Notes under the pieces: model-generated
What the model was told of the DNA's origin: nothing
The model's input: only the letters and a program-made list of their open reading frames with translations
Databases searched by the model: none
Assembly: GCF_000526635.1 (NCBI RefSeq)
Contig: NZ_JAGL01000001.1
Span: forward strand, 186,001-250,000
From: Aminobacter sp. J41
GTDB lineage: Bacteria > Pseudomonadota > Alphaproteobacteria > Rhizobiales > Rhizobiaceae
Direction: 5' to 3'
DNA length: 64,000 nucleotides
Shown: piece by piece, positions 20,430 to 29,248 of the stretch
Numbering within the stretch: position 1 is the stretch's first letter
Layout: every line of letters starts with the position of its first letter
Translations under genes and position numbers: made by a program

Positions 20430-22223
20430 GTGACACTCCTGCAAATCTATAGCCGAGCCCTGAGTTATCTCGCCGCCGACAAGCGGCAGGTCACGGCCAT
20501 TTGCATCGCCAATGTCGTACTGGCAGCGATCATGATCGCTGAGCCGATCCTGTTCGGCCGTGTGATCGAGTCCATTGCCCAGGAGCGGAGCGTTATGTCC
20601 GAGATCAGCCTGTGGGCGGGTCTCGGCGTATTCAACGTCGTTGCCTTCGTTCTGGTTGCGCGTGCCGCCGACCGGCTGGCTCACCGCCGCCGCACCGAGG
20701 TCATGGCCGCGTCCTTCGAGAAGGTGATCAACATGCCGCTGGCGTGGCATCACAAGCACGGCACCTCGAATTCGCTCCACACCCTGTTGCGCGCGCTCGA
20801 AACGCTGTTCTCGCTGTGGCTGGAATTCATGCGCCAGCATCTGTCGACGGCAGTCGCGCTGCTGTTCCTCATCCCCACCGCGCTCACGCTCGACTGGCGG
20901 ATGGCGCTGGTGCTGGTTGCGCTGGGCGTCACCTATGTGATGATCGGCCGGCTGGTGATGGAGAAGACCCGTGACGGGCAGGCGCAGGTCGAGCGCCACT
21001 ACCACCGCGTGTTCGAGCATGTCAGCGACTCGATCAGCAATGTCTCGGTGCTGCAGAGCTACGGCCGTCTTGCGCAGGAGACGCAGTCGCTGCGCGCCTA
21101 CACGGCCGAGCTCATCAACGCGCAGTTCCCGGTGCTCAACTGGTGGGCCCTGGCCAGCGCCCTGCACCGCCTGTCGGCCACCATCTCGATGATGGTGGTG
21201 CTGATCATCGGCGCGCTGCTGGTCGAAAAGGGCCAGCTCAACATCGGCGACATCGTCGCCTTTGCGGGCTTTGCGACGCTGCTGATCGGCCGCCTCGACC
21301 AGATCACCGCGTTTGTCACGCAGGTGTTCGAGGCCCGCGCAAAGCTCGAGCCCTTCTATGCGATGGAAGATGCAAGCGGGGAGCGCCGCGAGCCGCTGGG
21401 TACCCGCCCGATCGGCCGCGTTGCCGGCGACGTTACCTTCGAGAACGTTTCGTTCCAGTTCCCTGACTCGCGCTCGGGCGTGGAGAACATCTCGTTCCAC
21501 GTTCCGGCCGGCAAGACCGTCGCCATCGTCGGCCCAACCGGCGCCGGCAAGTCGACGCTCATCAACCTCCTGCAGAGGGTCTACGATCCCAAGTCCGGCA
21601 CGATCCGTGTCGACGGCATGGACACGCGCACGATCACGCGCGCTTCGCTGCGTGCCCAGATCGCGACCGTGTTTCAGGACGCGGGCCTGCTCAACCGCAC
21701 GATCGAGGAGAACATCCGGCTCGGCCGCGAGGATGCCGGCTATGGCGAGGTCCATGCCGCTGCCGTCGCGGCCGCAGCACAAGACTTCATCCTCGCCAAG
21801 AGCGAGGGCTACGACACGATGGTCGGCGAGCGCGGATCGCAGTTGTCGGGCGGCGAACGCCAGCGCATCGCAATCGCCCGCGCGATCCTGAAGGACGCAC
21901 CGATCCTCGTCCTCGACGAGGCGACGTCCGCGCTCGACGTCGAGACGGAAATGAAGGTGAAGGAGGCAATCGACCGCCTGCGTGCAAACCGCACGACCTT
22001 CGTCATCGCCCACCGCCTTTCGACCGTGTGCGACGCCGACCTGGTGATCTTCATGGACAAGGGCCGCATCGTCGAGATGGGCGCGTTCCGCGAGCTTGCC
22101 GAGCGGGATGGCGGGCGCTTTGCATCGCTGCTACGTGCGGGCGGCCTCGGCGCCCTGACTGAGCCACAGGGCGCGCCTGTGGTTCTTGACGCCGCCCCGG
22201 AACTTGCGCCCGAGGCGGCGTAA
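20430..22223 (+). CDS. ndvA: Cyclic beta-1,2-glucan ABC exporter (NdvA/ChvA)
   Basis: 597 aa, matching the family length. Half-transporter with a six-helix membrane domain (about 20-310) and a nucleotide-binding domain (about 330-570): Walker A GPTGAGKST, signature LSGGERQR, Walker B PILVLDEAT and the switch His in VIAHRLS. It works as a homodimer to move cyclic glucan to the periplasm. Start is a GTG at 20430 (V-T-L-L-Q-I-Y-S-R-A-L), matching the typical NdvA N-terminus, with GAGG 8 nt upstream. It follows ndvB on the same strand. Confidence 0.95.
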   Translation: MTLLQIYSRALSYLAADKRQVTAICIANVVLAAIMIAEPILFGRVIESIAQERSVMSEISLWAGLGVFNVVAFVLVARAADRLAHRRRTEVMAASFEKVINMPLAWHHKHGTSNSLHTLLRALETLFSLWLEFMRQHLSTAVALLFLIPTALTLDWRMALVLVALGVTYVMIGRLVMEKTRDGQAQVERHYHRVFEHVSDSISNVSVLQSYGRLAQETQSLRAYTAELINAQFPVLNWWALASALHRLSATISMMVVLIIGALLVEKGQLNIGDIVAFAGFATLLIGRLDQITAFVTQVFEARAKLEPFYAMEDASGERREPLGTRPIGRVAGDVTFENVSFQFPDSRSGVENISFHVPAGKTVAIVGPTGAGKSTLINLLQRVYDPKSGTIRVDGMDTRTITRASLRAQIATVFQDAGLLNRTIEENIRLGREDAGYGEVHAAAVAAAAQDFILAKSEGYDTMVGERGSQLSGGERQRIAIARAILKDAPILVLDEATSALDVETEMKVKEAIDRLRANRTTFVIAHRLSTVCDADLVIFMDKGRIVEMGAFRELAERDGGRFASLLRAGGLGALTEPQGAPVVLDAAPELAPEAA

Positions 22224-22232
22224 GCCGGTCTC

Positions 22233-22718
22233 TTATTCCGCTTCGTCCGCGGAGGATGCGTTGAGCAGGCCGTACTTCTTTTCACCAAGCTCTTCCAGGA
22301 GCTGCAGCTGCGTCTCGAGGAAGTCGATATGACCCTCCTCGTCGGCAAGCAGTTCCTCGAACAGCTTCATGGTGACGTAGTCGCCAAGCTCGTTGCAGAT
22401 TTCGCGCGAGCGCTTGTAGGAGGTGCGGGCGTCGTATTCGCCGGCAAGATCCGCCTCAAGAACTTCCTTGACGTTCTGGCCGATGCGGAGCGGTCCAACC
22501 TTCTGCAGGTTCGGGTGGCCTTCGAGGAAGATGATGCGCGCGATGATCTTATCCGCGTGGTGCATCTCTTCGATCGATTCCTCGCGCTCCTTCTTAGCAA
22601 GCTTGAGGTAACCCCAGTCTTCCAGAAGGCGGTAATGCAGCCAGTACTGGTTAACTGCGCCGAGCTCGAGGAAAAGCGCCTCGTTAAGCCGCTCGATGAT
22701 CTGACTTTCGCCCTTCAT
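22233..22718 (-). CDS. bfr: Bacterioferritin
   Basis: 161 aa, typical length. Heme-containing ferritin that stores iron in a 24-subunit shell. Ferroxidase ligands are visible in [20 protein letters not shown] and [14 protein letters not shown]52 in EEMHHAD is the usual axial heme ligand at the dimer interface. Its start overlaps the 3' end of the bfd gene by 35 nt, so the two are co-translated. The operon seems to be headed by a small ORF at 23246, with an Irr-like palindrome farther upstream. It converges on ndvA with 9 bp between the stops. Confidence 0.96.
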   Translation of the reverse strand: MKGESQIIERLNEALFLELGAVNQYWLHYRLLEDWGYLKLAKKEREESIEEMHHADKIIARIIFLEGHPNLQKVGPLRIGQNVKEVLEADLAGEYDARTSYKRSREICNELGDYVTMKLFEELLADEEGHIDFLETQLQLLEELGEKKYGLLNASSADEAE

Positions 22719-23007
22719 GGCTCATGCCTCCAAATTGGCCGCGCAATCCACGTACACGGTCCAGGAATGGTACGATCTCACTTTCACCCGCGCCATGGCG
22801 CAGATGATACTCTTCGGTGACCCGAATGATCGTTTCCACCACATTTGGGAAGCAGCCGCAACAGCGTCCACGCTGTTTCAGGCGATGGTACACCTTTGCA
22901 GGCACGATGAGCTGCCATGGGTCCTCGTCGAGGAGGGCGACGATCGTCTCCTCGATTTCCTTGGCGGTAATGAGATTGCAGTGGCAGACCAGCATTTGCC
23001 TACTCAT
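22684..23007 (-). CDS. bfd: Bacterioferritin-associated ferredoxin, [2Fe-2S]
   Basis: 107 aa from the ATG at 23007 ([11 protein letters not shown]). Bfd binds bacterioferritin and donates electrons to its heme to release stored iron. The BFD-like [2Fe-2S] motif is present: CHC at residues 8-10 and CCGC at 49-52, followed by PNVVETI. It is longer than the E. coli protein (64 aa), with a charged C-terminal tail read through the start of bfr. An upstream in-frame ATG would add 11 poorly conserved residues. Confidence 0.92.
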   Translation of the reverse strand: MSRQMLVCHCNLITAKEIEETIVALLDEDPWQLIVPAKVYHRLKQRGRCCGCFPNVVETIIRVTEEYHLRHGAGESEIVPFLDRVRGLRGQFGGMSHEGRKSDHRAA

Positions 23008-23045
23008 GGCTGAGCCGCGCAATGGCGCGGCCGGGCTCAATACAC

Positions 23046-23246
23046 TCAGTGCTGTCCGGCAGGAACCGGAGCGGCGTCGGCCGGGATATAAGTTGCCGCA
23101 AGCCGAATTGCATCAGCTGCGACATTTGCTGACTTCCCGTCGTCAGCGGGAGGAAGGAGGAAGGCCGCGGCTGTCAAAGCCAGCGTTGCAAGGAAGGGCG
23201 AAAGCCGAGCTGCGATGCGGCGCTGCCGCACCATTACGCGATCCAT
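23046..23246 (-). CDS. Small single-span membrane protein heading the bfd-bfr operon
   Basis: 66 aa. The N-terminus is basic (MDRVMVRQRRIAARL), followed by a hydrophobic stretch (residues 17-34, PFLATLALTAAAFLLPPA) and a polar tail. GGAGG lies 9 nt before the ATG at 23246, which is good evidence of translation. A strong promoter lies upstream and the stop is 38 nt before bfd. I do not recognise the family. The context suggests a role in iron storage or release, but that is only inferred. Confidence 0.6.
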   Translation of the reverse strand: MDRVMVRQRRIAARLSPFLATLALTAAAFLLPPADDGKSANVAADAIRLAATYIPADAAPVPAGQH

Positions 23247-23315
23247 CACTGCTACCTCCAATCAACCGGGTTCAAGGCCCGGACATCAAAGGGTTGCGTC
23301 GTCTGACGCGCCGCC

Positions 23316-23344
23316 ATAAAAGCCCCGCGGCACGCCGCTGTCAA
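23316..23344 (-). promoter_or_regulatory. Sigma-70-type promoter of the small ORF-bfd-bfr operon
   Basis: On the minus strand TTGACA (23344-23339), a 17-nt spacer, then TTTTAT (23321-23316). The consensus -35, exact spacing and near-consensus -10 make this a strong candidate. The leader can form two small hairpins (GCGTC/GACGC at 23296-23309 and CCGGG/CCCGG at 23266-23282). Confidence 0.7.
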
Positions 23345-23376
23345 TCAAAAGCTGATGAAAACACTCATAGATCAAT

Positions 23377-23397
23377 AACTTAGAACGATTCTAAGTT
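23377..23397. promoter_or_regulatory. Irr-type iron control element
   Basis: AACTTAGAA-CGA-TTCTAAGTT is a perfect 21-bp palindrome of the TTTAGAA-N3-TTCTAAA type bound by Irr in alphaproteobacteria (consensus from memory). It lies between the divergent bacterioferritin operon and opgC, 33 bp upstream of the -35 element of the former. Confidence 0.72.
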
Positions 23398-23458
23398 CGC
23401 CCCGACTGCGACAAAGTTGTTCAGCCGGAACCATATCAATGCCCGCCAATTTACGGGC

Positions 23459-24658
23459 ATGAACAACTGGAAGAGAAGCGTGCGAGATACCCGGATTGAC
23501 GTCATCAGGGCGGTGGCCCTGATCACCATCTTCATAAATCACGTTCCCGGCAACCCACTGGAATCGTTGACGACGAAGAACTTCGGTTTCTCGGACGCCG
23601 CCGAAGCCTTCGTGCTGATCTCCGGCATCTCCGCCGCCTTCGCCTATGGGCTGAAGTTCAACTGGCAGAGCGCATTGCCGCTGACCTTGAAGATGTGGCG
23701 CCGGGCGGGCGTCCTCTACATGGCGCAGCTCGGCACGACGATGGCGACGCTCGGCATCTTCTCCTACTTCGCGCTACAATTTGCCGCGCCGGAGCTGCTC
23801 GAAAAGATCAACATCGGTCCGGTGATGGACGACACCGCCGCGGCGCTGTTCGGTATCGTCACGCTCGGTCACCAGCTGGGCTACAACAACATCCTGTCGA
23901 TGTACGCGGCAGTGCTGGTGCTCCTGCCGGTCTTCCTGATCATCGGCCGCTTCAGCCAGCTGGCGATGGTGGCCGCCTCGGGCCTCGTCTGGCTGCTCGC
24001 CGGCATCTACAAGGTCGGCCCACTCAACTACCCGAACGACGGCGTGTGGTTCCTCAACCCGCTGTCGTGGCAGTTCCTGTTCGTGATCGGCCTTGCCGGC
24101 ATGACCTACGTCAAGCGCGGCGGCAAGCTGCCACGCAACCCGTTGCTGATCGGCATCGCCGCTGCCTATGCCGTGCTGGCGCTCGTCTGGGTGAAGCTGC
24201 CGCTGTGGGGCGTCGACATCTCTATGGGCCTGCCTGCTGTGCTCACCGGCTTCGACAAGACCTACCTGTCGCTGCCGCGCCTGCTGCACGTCCTGTCGAT
24301 CGCTTATCTCGTCGTCAGCCTGCCGTGGGTGAACGGCCTTGCCCGCCTGCCGGAAAACAATCCGCTGTCGATCATGGGCCGCCACGCGCTTCCCGTATTC
24401 GTCACCGGCACCATCCTGTCGATGGCGGCACAGGCCTGGCGCATGGTGTTCGTGACCAACCTCGAGGTCGACATCGCGATCGTTGCTGCCGGCATCGTGC
24501 TGCAGTTCGCCGTTGCCTGGTACATCGAGTGGTACCGCGGCGTCCAGAATGGCTGGAAGGCGGCTTCGACTTCGGGCATACCGGCGCGTCATGGCGAAGC
24601 AACTACCGTCCCTGCCCGTATCGCAAGTTCTGCCCCGGCTGCTCGACGCTCTGTCTGA
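23459..24658 (+). CDS. opgC: OpgC-type membrane acyltransferase (glucan succinylation)
   Basis: 399 aa from ATG 23459 (MNNWKRSVRDTRIDVIRAVAL), the usual OpgC opening with RIDVIRA and INHVPGNPLE. About ten membrane helices. OpgC proteins add succinyl groups to periplasmic glucans, giving them negative charge. The ndvB-ndvA genes are 1.2 kb upstream on the same strand, with the bacterioferritin operon between them. The last 68 nt overlap the hrpB start in another frame, and the C-terminal tail (Ala/Arg/Ser-rich) looks non-conserved. The substrate is inferred from neighbours. Confidence 0.85.
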   Translation: MNNWKRSVRDTRIDVIRAVALITIFINHVPGNPLESLTTKNFGFSDAAEAFVLISGISAAFAYGLKFNWQSALPLTLKMWRRAGVLYMAQLGTTMATLGIFSYFALQFAAPELLEKINIGPVMDDTAAALFGIVTLGHQLGYNNILSMYAAVLVLLPVFLIIGRFSQLAMVAASGLVWLLAGIYKVGPLNYPNDGVWFLNPLSWQFLFVIGLAGMTYVKRGGKLPRNPLLIGIAAAYAVLALVWVKLPLWGVDISMGLPAVLTGFDKTYLSLPRLLHVLSIAYLVVSLPWVNGLARLPENNPLSIMGRHALPVFVTGTILSMAAQAWRMVFVTNLEVDIAIVAAGIVLQFAVAWYIEWYRGVQNGWKAASTSGIPARHGEATTVPARIASSAPAARRSV

Positions 24659-27251
24659 GCGCGAATCCGCAGTCCTCGTCGCGCCGCCTGGCGCCGGCAA
24701 GACCACCCTCGTCCCGCTCGCCCTGCTCGATGCAGCATGGCGGGGGGACGGCAGGATCCTTCTCCTCGAACCAAGGCGGCTCGCCGCACGCGCCGCCGCG
24801 CGCCGCATGGCGGCAATGCTCGGCGAGGAACCCGGCGAAACAATCGGGTATGCCATGCGCATGGACAGCCGCGTCTCGGCCAAGACGCGCATCCTCGTCG
24901 TCACCGAGGGCATCCTCTCGCGCATGATCCTCGACGACGCGGAACTCACCGGCGTCTCGGCCATCCTCTTCGACGAATTCCATGAGCGCTCGCTCGACGG
25001 CGACTTCGGCCTGGCGCTCGCCCTCGACGTGCAGGCGGCGCTGCGGCCGGAACTCAAGATCCTCGTGATGTCGGCCACCATCGACGGCGCGCGGGTCGCA
25101 AACCTACTCGGCGAGGCTCCCGTGATCGAAAGCGCGGGGCGCAGCTTCCCGATCGAGATCCGCTACCGCGAGCGCCCGGCCGACCAGCGCATCGAAGATG
25201 CAATGGCGGAGGCCTGCCGCATGGTCTTTGCCGAGGAGGAAGGCAGCGTGCTCGCCTTCCTGCCGGGCCAGCGCGAGATCGAGCGCACGGCGGAGCTGCT
25301 GGAAGGCAGGCTTCCCGCCAATGTCGACATCACGCCGCTCTTTGGCGGGCTCGACGGCAAGGCGCAGGACGCGGCGATCCGCAAGGCGCCGGCGGGGCGC
25401 CGCAAGCTGGTGCTCGCCACCTCGATTGCCGAGACTTCGATCACGATCGACGGCGTGCGGGTGGTAATCGACTCCGGCCTTGCGCGGCTGCCGAAATACG
25501 AGCCCGCCACAGGACTGACGCGGCTTGAGACCGTGCGCGTCTCGCGCGCTTCAGCCGACCAGCGCGCCGGACGTGCGGGACGAACCGAGCCGGGCGTGGC
25601 GCTCAGGCTCTGGCGTGCGGAGCAGACGGCCGCACTGCCTGCCTTCAGCCCGCCGGAGATTCTCGAGGCTGATCTGTCGGGGCTGGTGCTGGACGCGGCA
25701 GCGTTCGGCGTCAGCGATCCGGCGACGCTTTCCTTCCTCGACAAGCCGCCGGCGCCGGCTCTTGCCGAAGCGCGCAGCCTGCTTGGCGAACTCGGCGCGC
25801 TCGACGAAAACGGGCGCATCACGCCGACCGGCGAAGCAATGCGCAAGCTCGCCCTGCCCGCCCGTCTCGCGCACATGGTGACGGAAGCGCCCGACGGGAG
25901 GCTTGCGGCGCAGCTCGCGGTGTTGCTGACCGAGCGTGGCCTTGGCGGCAATTCGGTTGATCTCGAACGGCGGATTTCCTCGTTCCGCAACGACCGCAGT
26001 CCGCGCGCACAGGCCGCGAAGGGCATGGCGGAGAAGCTGGCGCGAGGCGCGGAGGCGTCGGCGCGGGGAAATACCCCCACCCCGAACCCCTCCCCACAAG
26101 GGGGAGGGGAACGTTGGCAATCGTCACCGCAAGGTGCGGACGGAGAGAACTTATCAGGTGGGCCCGCCGAAACGGGTAACGTAACGGGTTCAGGTGGTAC
26201 CTCAAAATCCCCCTCCCCCTTGTGGGGAGGGGCTAGGGGTGGGGGTACCAGGGACGCTGCTGCCCGCAACAGCGCCAGCCAGGAAACCTCTGCCGGCGCG
26301 GTCCTGCTCCTCGCCTATCCCGATCGCGTCGCGAAGGCGCGGGGCGAATATGGCCGCTTCGTGCTGGCGAACGGGCGCGGGGCGATGCTCGACCCGACGG
26401 AGCCGCTGGCGCGCGAGGAGTTTCTCGTCGTCGCCGACCTGCAGGGCAAGGCGCAGAATGCACGCATCGCCGCCGCCTGCGCCGTGACCGAAGACGAGGT
26501 GCGGCGGGTGCTGGCCGACCGATTGGAAACCGTGACCGAAAGCGTGTTCGACCCGGAGCGCCGCTCGGTGCGCGTACGCGAGACGACGCGTCTTGGCGCG
26601 ATCCGGCTCGCCGAAAGGCAGCTGCCCCCGCCAAAGGGCCCGGAGGCGGACAAGGCGGTGGTGGAGGCGGTGCGAACCCACGGGCTCGCCATCCTCGAAT
26701 GGGGCAAGGGCGCGGAGACGCTGCGCCGGCGCCTCGCCTGGCTGCACAAGGGCCTGGGCGACCCATGGCCTGACATGAGCGACGCGGCGCTGATCGAAAA
26801 GCTCGACGACTGGCTGCTGCCGTTCCTGTCCGGCGAAGCGTCGCTTGCCCGGATCGACCAGCAGGTGCTGACCAACGGGCTGATGTCGCTGGTGCCCTAC
26901 GAGCTGCAGCGCAAGGTCGGCGAGCTCGCACCGACGCACTTCACCGCACCCACCGGCAACTCGCTGCCGATCCGCTACGACGAGGAGCGGCCGGTGCTGG
27001 CGATCCGCGTGCAGGAGCTGTTCGGCCTCGACAAGCATCCTTCGATCGCCAACGGGACCGTGCCGCTGACGCTGGAGCTGCTGTCGCCGGCGCACCGGCC
27101 GATCCAGACGACCCAGGACCTGCCTGGCTTCTGGCGCGGCTCGTGGGCCGACGTGCGCGCGGACATGCGCGGGCGCTATCCGAAGCATGTGTGGCCGGAA
27201 AATCCGCTGGAGGCAGCCCCGACAGCGCGGGCAAAACCGCGCGGCCAGTAA
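24591..27251 (+). CDS. hrpB: ATP-dependent helicase HrpB carrying an in-frame repeat insertion
   Basis: 886 aa. DEAH/RHA superfamily 2 helicase: Walker A APPGAGKTT, DEFHERS (DExH), SATIDG, and motif VI QRAGRAGR. HrpB C-terminal blocks are present, such as LLAYPDRVAKARG and LANGRGAMLDP. Cellular role is poorly known (RNA helicase-like). Residues about 495-555 are abnormal: an inverted pair of palindromic repeats (26073-26248) reads in frame as TPTPNPSPQGGGE ... SPSPLWGGARGGG. The insertion lies in the linker before the PDRVA block, so core motifs stay intact. Start at 24591 overlaps opgC by 68 nt. Confidence 0.93.
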   Translation: MAKQLPSLPVSQVLPRLLDALSERESAVLVAPPGAGKTTLVPLALLDAAWRGDGRILLLEPRRLAARAAARRMAAMLGEEPGETIGYAMRMDSRVSAKTRILVVTEGILSRMILDDAELTGVSAILFDEFHERSLDGDFGLALALDVQAALRPELKILVMSATIDGARVANLLGEAPVIESAGRSFPIEIRYRERPADQRIEDAMAEACRMVFAEEEGSVLAFLPGQREIERTAELLEGRLPANVDITPLFGGLDGKAQDAAIRKAPAGRRKLVLATSIAETSITIDGVRVVIDSGLARLPKYEPATGLTRLETVRVSRASADQRAGRAGRTEPGVALRLWRAEQTAALPAFSPPEILEADLSGLVLDAAAFGVSDPATLSFLDKPPAPALAEARSLLGELGALDENGRITPTGEAMRKLALPARLAHMVTEAPDGRLAAQLAVLLTERGLGGNSVDLERRISSFRNDRSPRAQAAKGMAEKLARGAEASARGNTPTPNPSPQGGGERWQSSPQGADGENLSGGPAETGNVTGSGGTSKSPSPLWGGARGGGTRDAAARNSASQETSAGAVLLLAYPDRVAKARGEYGRFVLANGRGAMLDPTEPLAREEFLVVADLQGKAQNARIAAACAVTEDEVRRVLADRLETVTESVFDPERRSVRVRETTRLGAIRLAERQLPPPKGPEADKAVVEAVRTHGLAILEWGKGAETLRRRLAWLHKGLGDPWPDMSDAALIEKLDDWLLPFLSGEASLARIDQQVLTNGLMSLVPYELQRKVGELAPTHFTAPTGNSLPIRYDEERPVLAIRVQELFGLDKHPSIANGTVPLTLELLSPAHRPIQTTQDLPGFWRGSWADVRADMRGRYPKHVWPENPLEAAPTARAKPRGQ
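26073..26248. repeat. Inverted pair of family B palindromic repeats inside hrpB
   Basis: Left arm: ACCCCCACCCCGAA then CCCCTCCCC-ACAAG-GGGGAGGGG. Right arm is its reverse complement with few changes (CCCCTCCCCCTTGTGGGGAGGGG, then AGGGGTGGGGG). About 97 bp of unrelated DNA lies between. The same paired arrangement occurs at 52661-52966. Confidence 0.9.
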
Positions 27252-27298
27252 CGTTTCCGCACTTGGCGTGGCCGAGGCGCACGCGTATACCCTTGGAC

Positions 27299-28615
27299 AT
27301 GCTGACGAATATGGGCAAGCCAGACCCCCAGCAGATACACCATCTGCGCCTCAACACGCTGATCCGGCTGCGGTGGCTTGCGATCGTCGGCCAGAGCGCC
27401 GCGGTCCTCCTCGTCGCCTACCTGCTCGAATTCCCGCTGCCGGTGAGTCTTTGCTTCGCGCTGATCGCGCTGTCGGCGTGGCTCAACCTGTTCCTCGCCT
27501 TCCGCTATCCGGCGACGCATCGCCTGCCTCCGGAAGCTGCGCTCGCGATCATGCTATTCGACGCGCTGCAGCTGGCGGGCCTCCTCTACATGACCGGCGG
27601 CCTCACCAACCCGTTCTCGCTGCTGATGACGGTGCCGGTGGTGATTTCGGCGACGTCGCTGCCGGCGCGCTGGACGATGCTGCTGGGCCTCCTCGTCGTC
27701 GGCATGGCGACGATCCTGATGTTCTTCCACCTGCCGCTGCCGTGGACGCCGGGCGAAACGCTCAAGATGCCGTTCATCTACATCTTCGGCATGTGGGTGG
27801 CGGTGGTGTCGTCGATCGCGTTCACCGCCGTCTATGCCTACCGGGTGGCGGAGGAAGCGCGCCTGCTGGCAAACGCGCTCGCCGCGACCGAACTCATCCT
27901 GCAACGCGAGCAGCACCTGTCGGCGCTCGACGGCCTTGCCGCCGCCGCCGCGCACGAGCTCGGCACGCCGCTCGCCACCATCGCGCTGGTCGCCAAGGAA
28001 ATGGAGCGCGCGCTCGGCGACGATAACCGTTTCCGCGAGGACGTGACCTTGCTGCGCAGCCAATCGGAACGCTGCCGCGACATCCTCAAGCGCCTCACCA
28101 GCCTGTCGAGCGAGGGCGAGGTGCACATGGCGCGCCTGCCGCTGACCTCGCTGATCGAGGAGGTGATTGCGCCGCACCGCGAATTCGGCATCGAGATCGT
28201 GCTGCAGCCGGGCAACTGCCAGGGTTCCGAGCCGGTCGGACGGCGCAATCCCGGCGTGATCTACGGCCTCGGCAACCTCGTCGAGAACGCGGTCGACTTT
28301 GCCCGCGAGAAGGTGGAACTCAGCTGGCAGTGGAACGAGCGGCGCGTCGAGCTCAAGCTGGTCGACGACGGGCCGGGCTACCCAGCCGAGATTGTCGACC
28401 GCATCGGCGAACCCTACATGTCAAGACGGTCGCCCGCCGAGGGCGGACGCGGGCTCGGCCTCGGCCTGTTCATCGCCAAGACGCTGCTGGAGCGCTCGGG
28501 CGCGAGCGTCAGCTTCGGCAATTCGAGCGAACCCGGAAAAGGCGCGGTGGTCAGGGTTACCTGGCCGCGCGAAGCGTTCCTGTCGCGCACCCCCGCGGCC
28601 GAAGCGAGCTATTGA
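27299..28615 (+). CDS. regB: RegB/ActS/PrrB-type redox-sensing histidine kinase
   Basis: 438 aa. Six membrane helices in residues 25-190 include GGLTNPFSLL near 100, the quinone-binding signature of RegB. The H-box is AAAAHELGTPLATIAL (His near 218). A conserved redox cysteine sits in SERCRDIL (near 258), just after the H-box as in RegB. ATPase motifs are NLVENAVDFA, DDGPGYP and GLGLGLFIAKTLLERSG. The kinase senses quinone redox state and phosphorylates the response regulator encoded 63 bp downstream. In rhizobia the pair is called ActS-ActR. I chose ATG 27299. Confidence 0.92.
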   Translation: MLTNMGKPDPQQIHHLRLNTLIRLRWLAIVGQSAAVLLVAYLLEFPLPVSLCFALIALSAWLNLFLAFRYPATHRLPPEAALAIMLFDALQLAGLLYMTGGLTNPFSLLMTVPVVISATSLPARWTMLLGLLVVGMATILMFFHLPLPWTPGETLKMPFIYIFGMWVAVVSSIAFTAVYAYRVAEEARLLANALAATELILQREQHLSALDGLAAAAAHELGTPLATIALVAKEMERALGDDNRFREDVTLLRSQSERCRDILKRLTSLSSEGEVHMARLPLTSLIEEVIAPHREFGIEIVLQPGNCQGSEPVGRRNPGVIYGLGNLVENAVDFAREKVELSWQWNERRVELKLVDDGPGYPAEIVDRIGEPYMSRRSPAEGGRGLGLGLFIAKTLLERSGASVSFGNSSEPGKGAVVRVTWPREAFLSRTPAAEASY

Positions 28616-28678
28616 GTTGGACGAAAGCATGAAGAGGCGCTAGATCGCCTAAAGAACAGGAAGATCGGAGCGGCAGGC

Positions 28679-29245
28679 ATGACTGAGGAAGTATCCCCCG
28701 ACGTGACGCAGATCCTGGGCGAGGACCGGACCTTGCTCATCGTCGAAGATGACAGGCCGTTCCTGACGCGACTGGCACGGGCCATGGAAGGCCGCGGCTT
28801 CATCGTCGACACCGCAGAGTCGGTCGAAGACGCGATCGCCAAGGTTAAGGCCGCCCCGCCGGCCTATGCCGTGGTCGACATGCGGCTTGGCGACGGCAAC
28901 GGCCTCGACGTGGTGGCGGCACTTCGCGAAAAGCGTGAGGATGCCCGCGCGATCATCCTGACCGGCTATGGCAACATCGCCACGGCCGTCACCGCCGTAA
29001 AGCTCGGCGCCATCGACTACCTGTCGAAGCCGGCCGACGCCGACGACGTCTACGCGGCGCTCACCCGCACCGGAGCGGAAAAGGTTGCTCCGCCGGAAAA
29101 CCCGATGTCAGCCGACCGCGTGCGCTGGGAGCACATCCAGCGCGTCTACGAGATGTGCGACCGCAATGTCTCGGAAACGGCGCGCCGGCTCAACATGCAC
29201 CGCCGCACGCTGCAGCGCATCCTTGCCAAGCGCGCGCCGCGCTAG
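28679..29245 (+). CDS. regA: RegA/ActR/PrrA-type response regulator
   Basis: 188 aa, family length. Receiver domain 1-130 with acidic pocket (VEDDRPFL), phospho-acceptor D67 in VVDMRLGDGNG, and the Thr and Lys positions in ILTGYGN and YLSKPAD. A Pro-rich linker leads to a Fis-type helix-turn-helix at 150-188 (NVSETARRLNMHRRTLQRIL), nearly invariant in RegA. It controls redox-dependent genes (respiration, carbon and nitrogen fixation in relatives). Cotranscribed with its kinase. Confidence 0.95.
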   Translation: MTEEVSPDVTQILGEDRTLLIVEDDRPFLTRLARAMEGRGFIVDTAESVEDAIAKVKAAPPAYAVVDMRLGDGNGLDVVAALREKREDARAIILTGYGNIATAVTAVKLGAIDYLSKPADADDVYAALTRTGAEKVAPPENPMSADRVRWEHIQRVYEMCDRNVSETARRLNMHRRTLQRILAKRAPR

Positions 29246-29248
29246 AGC

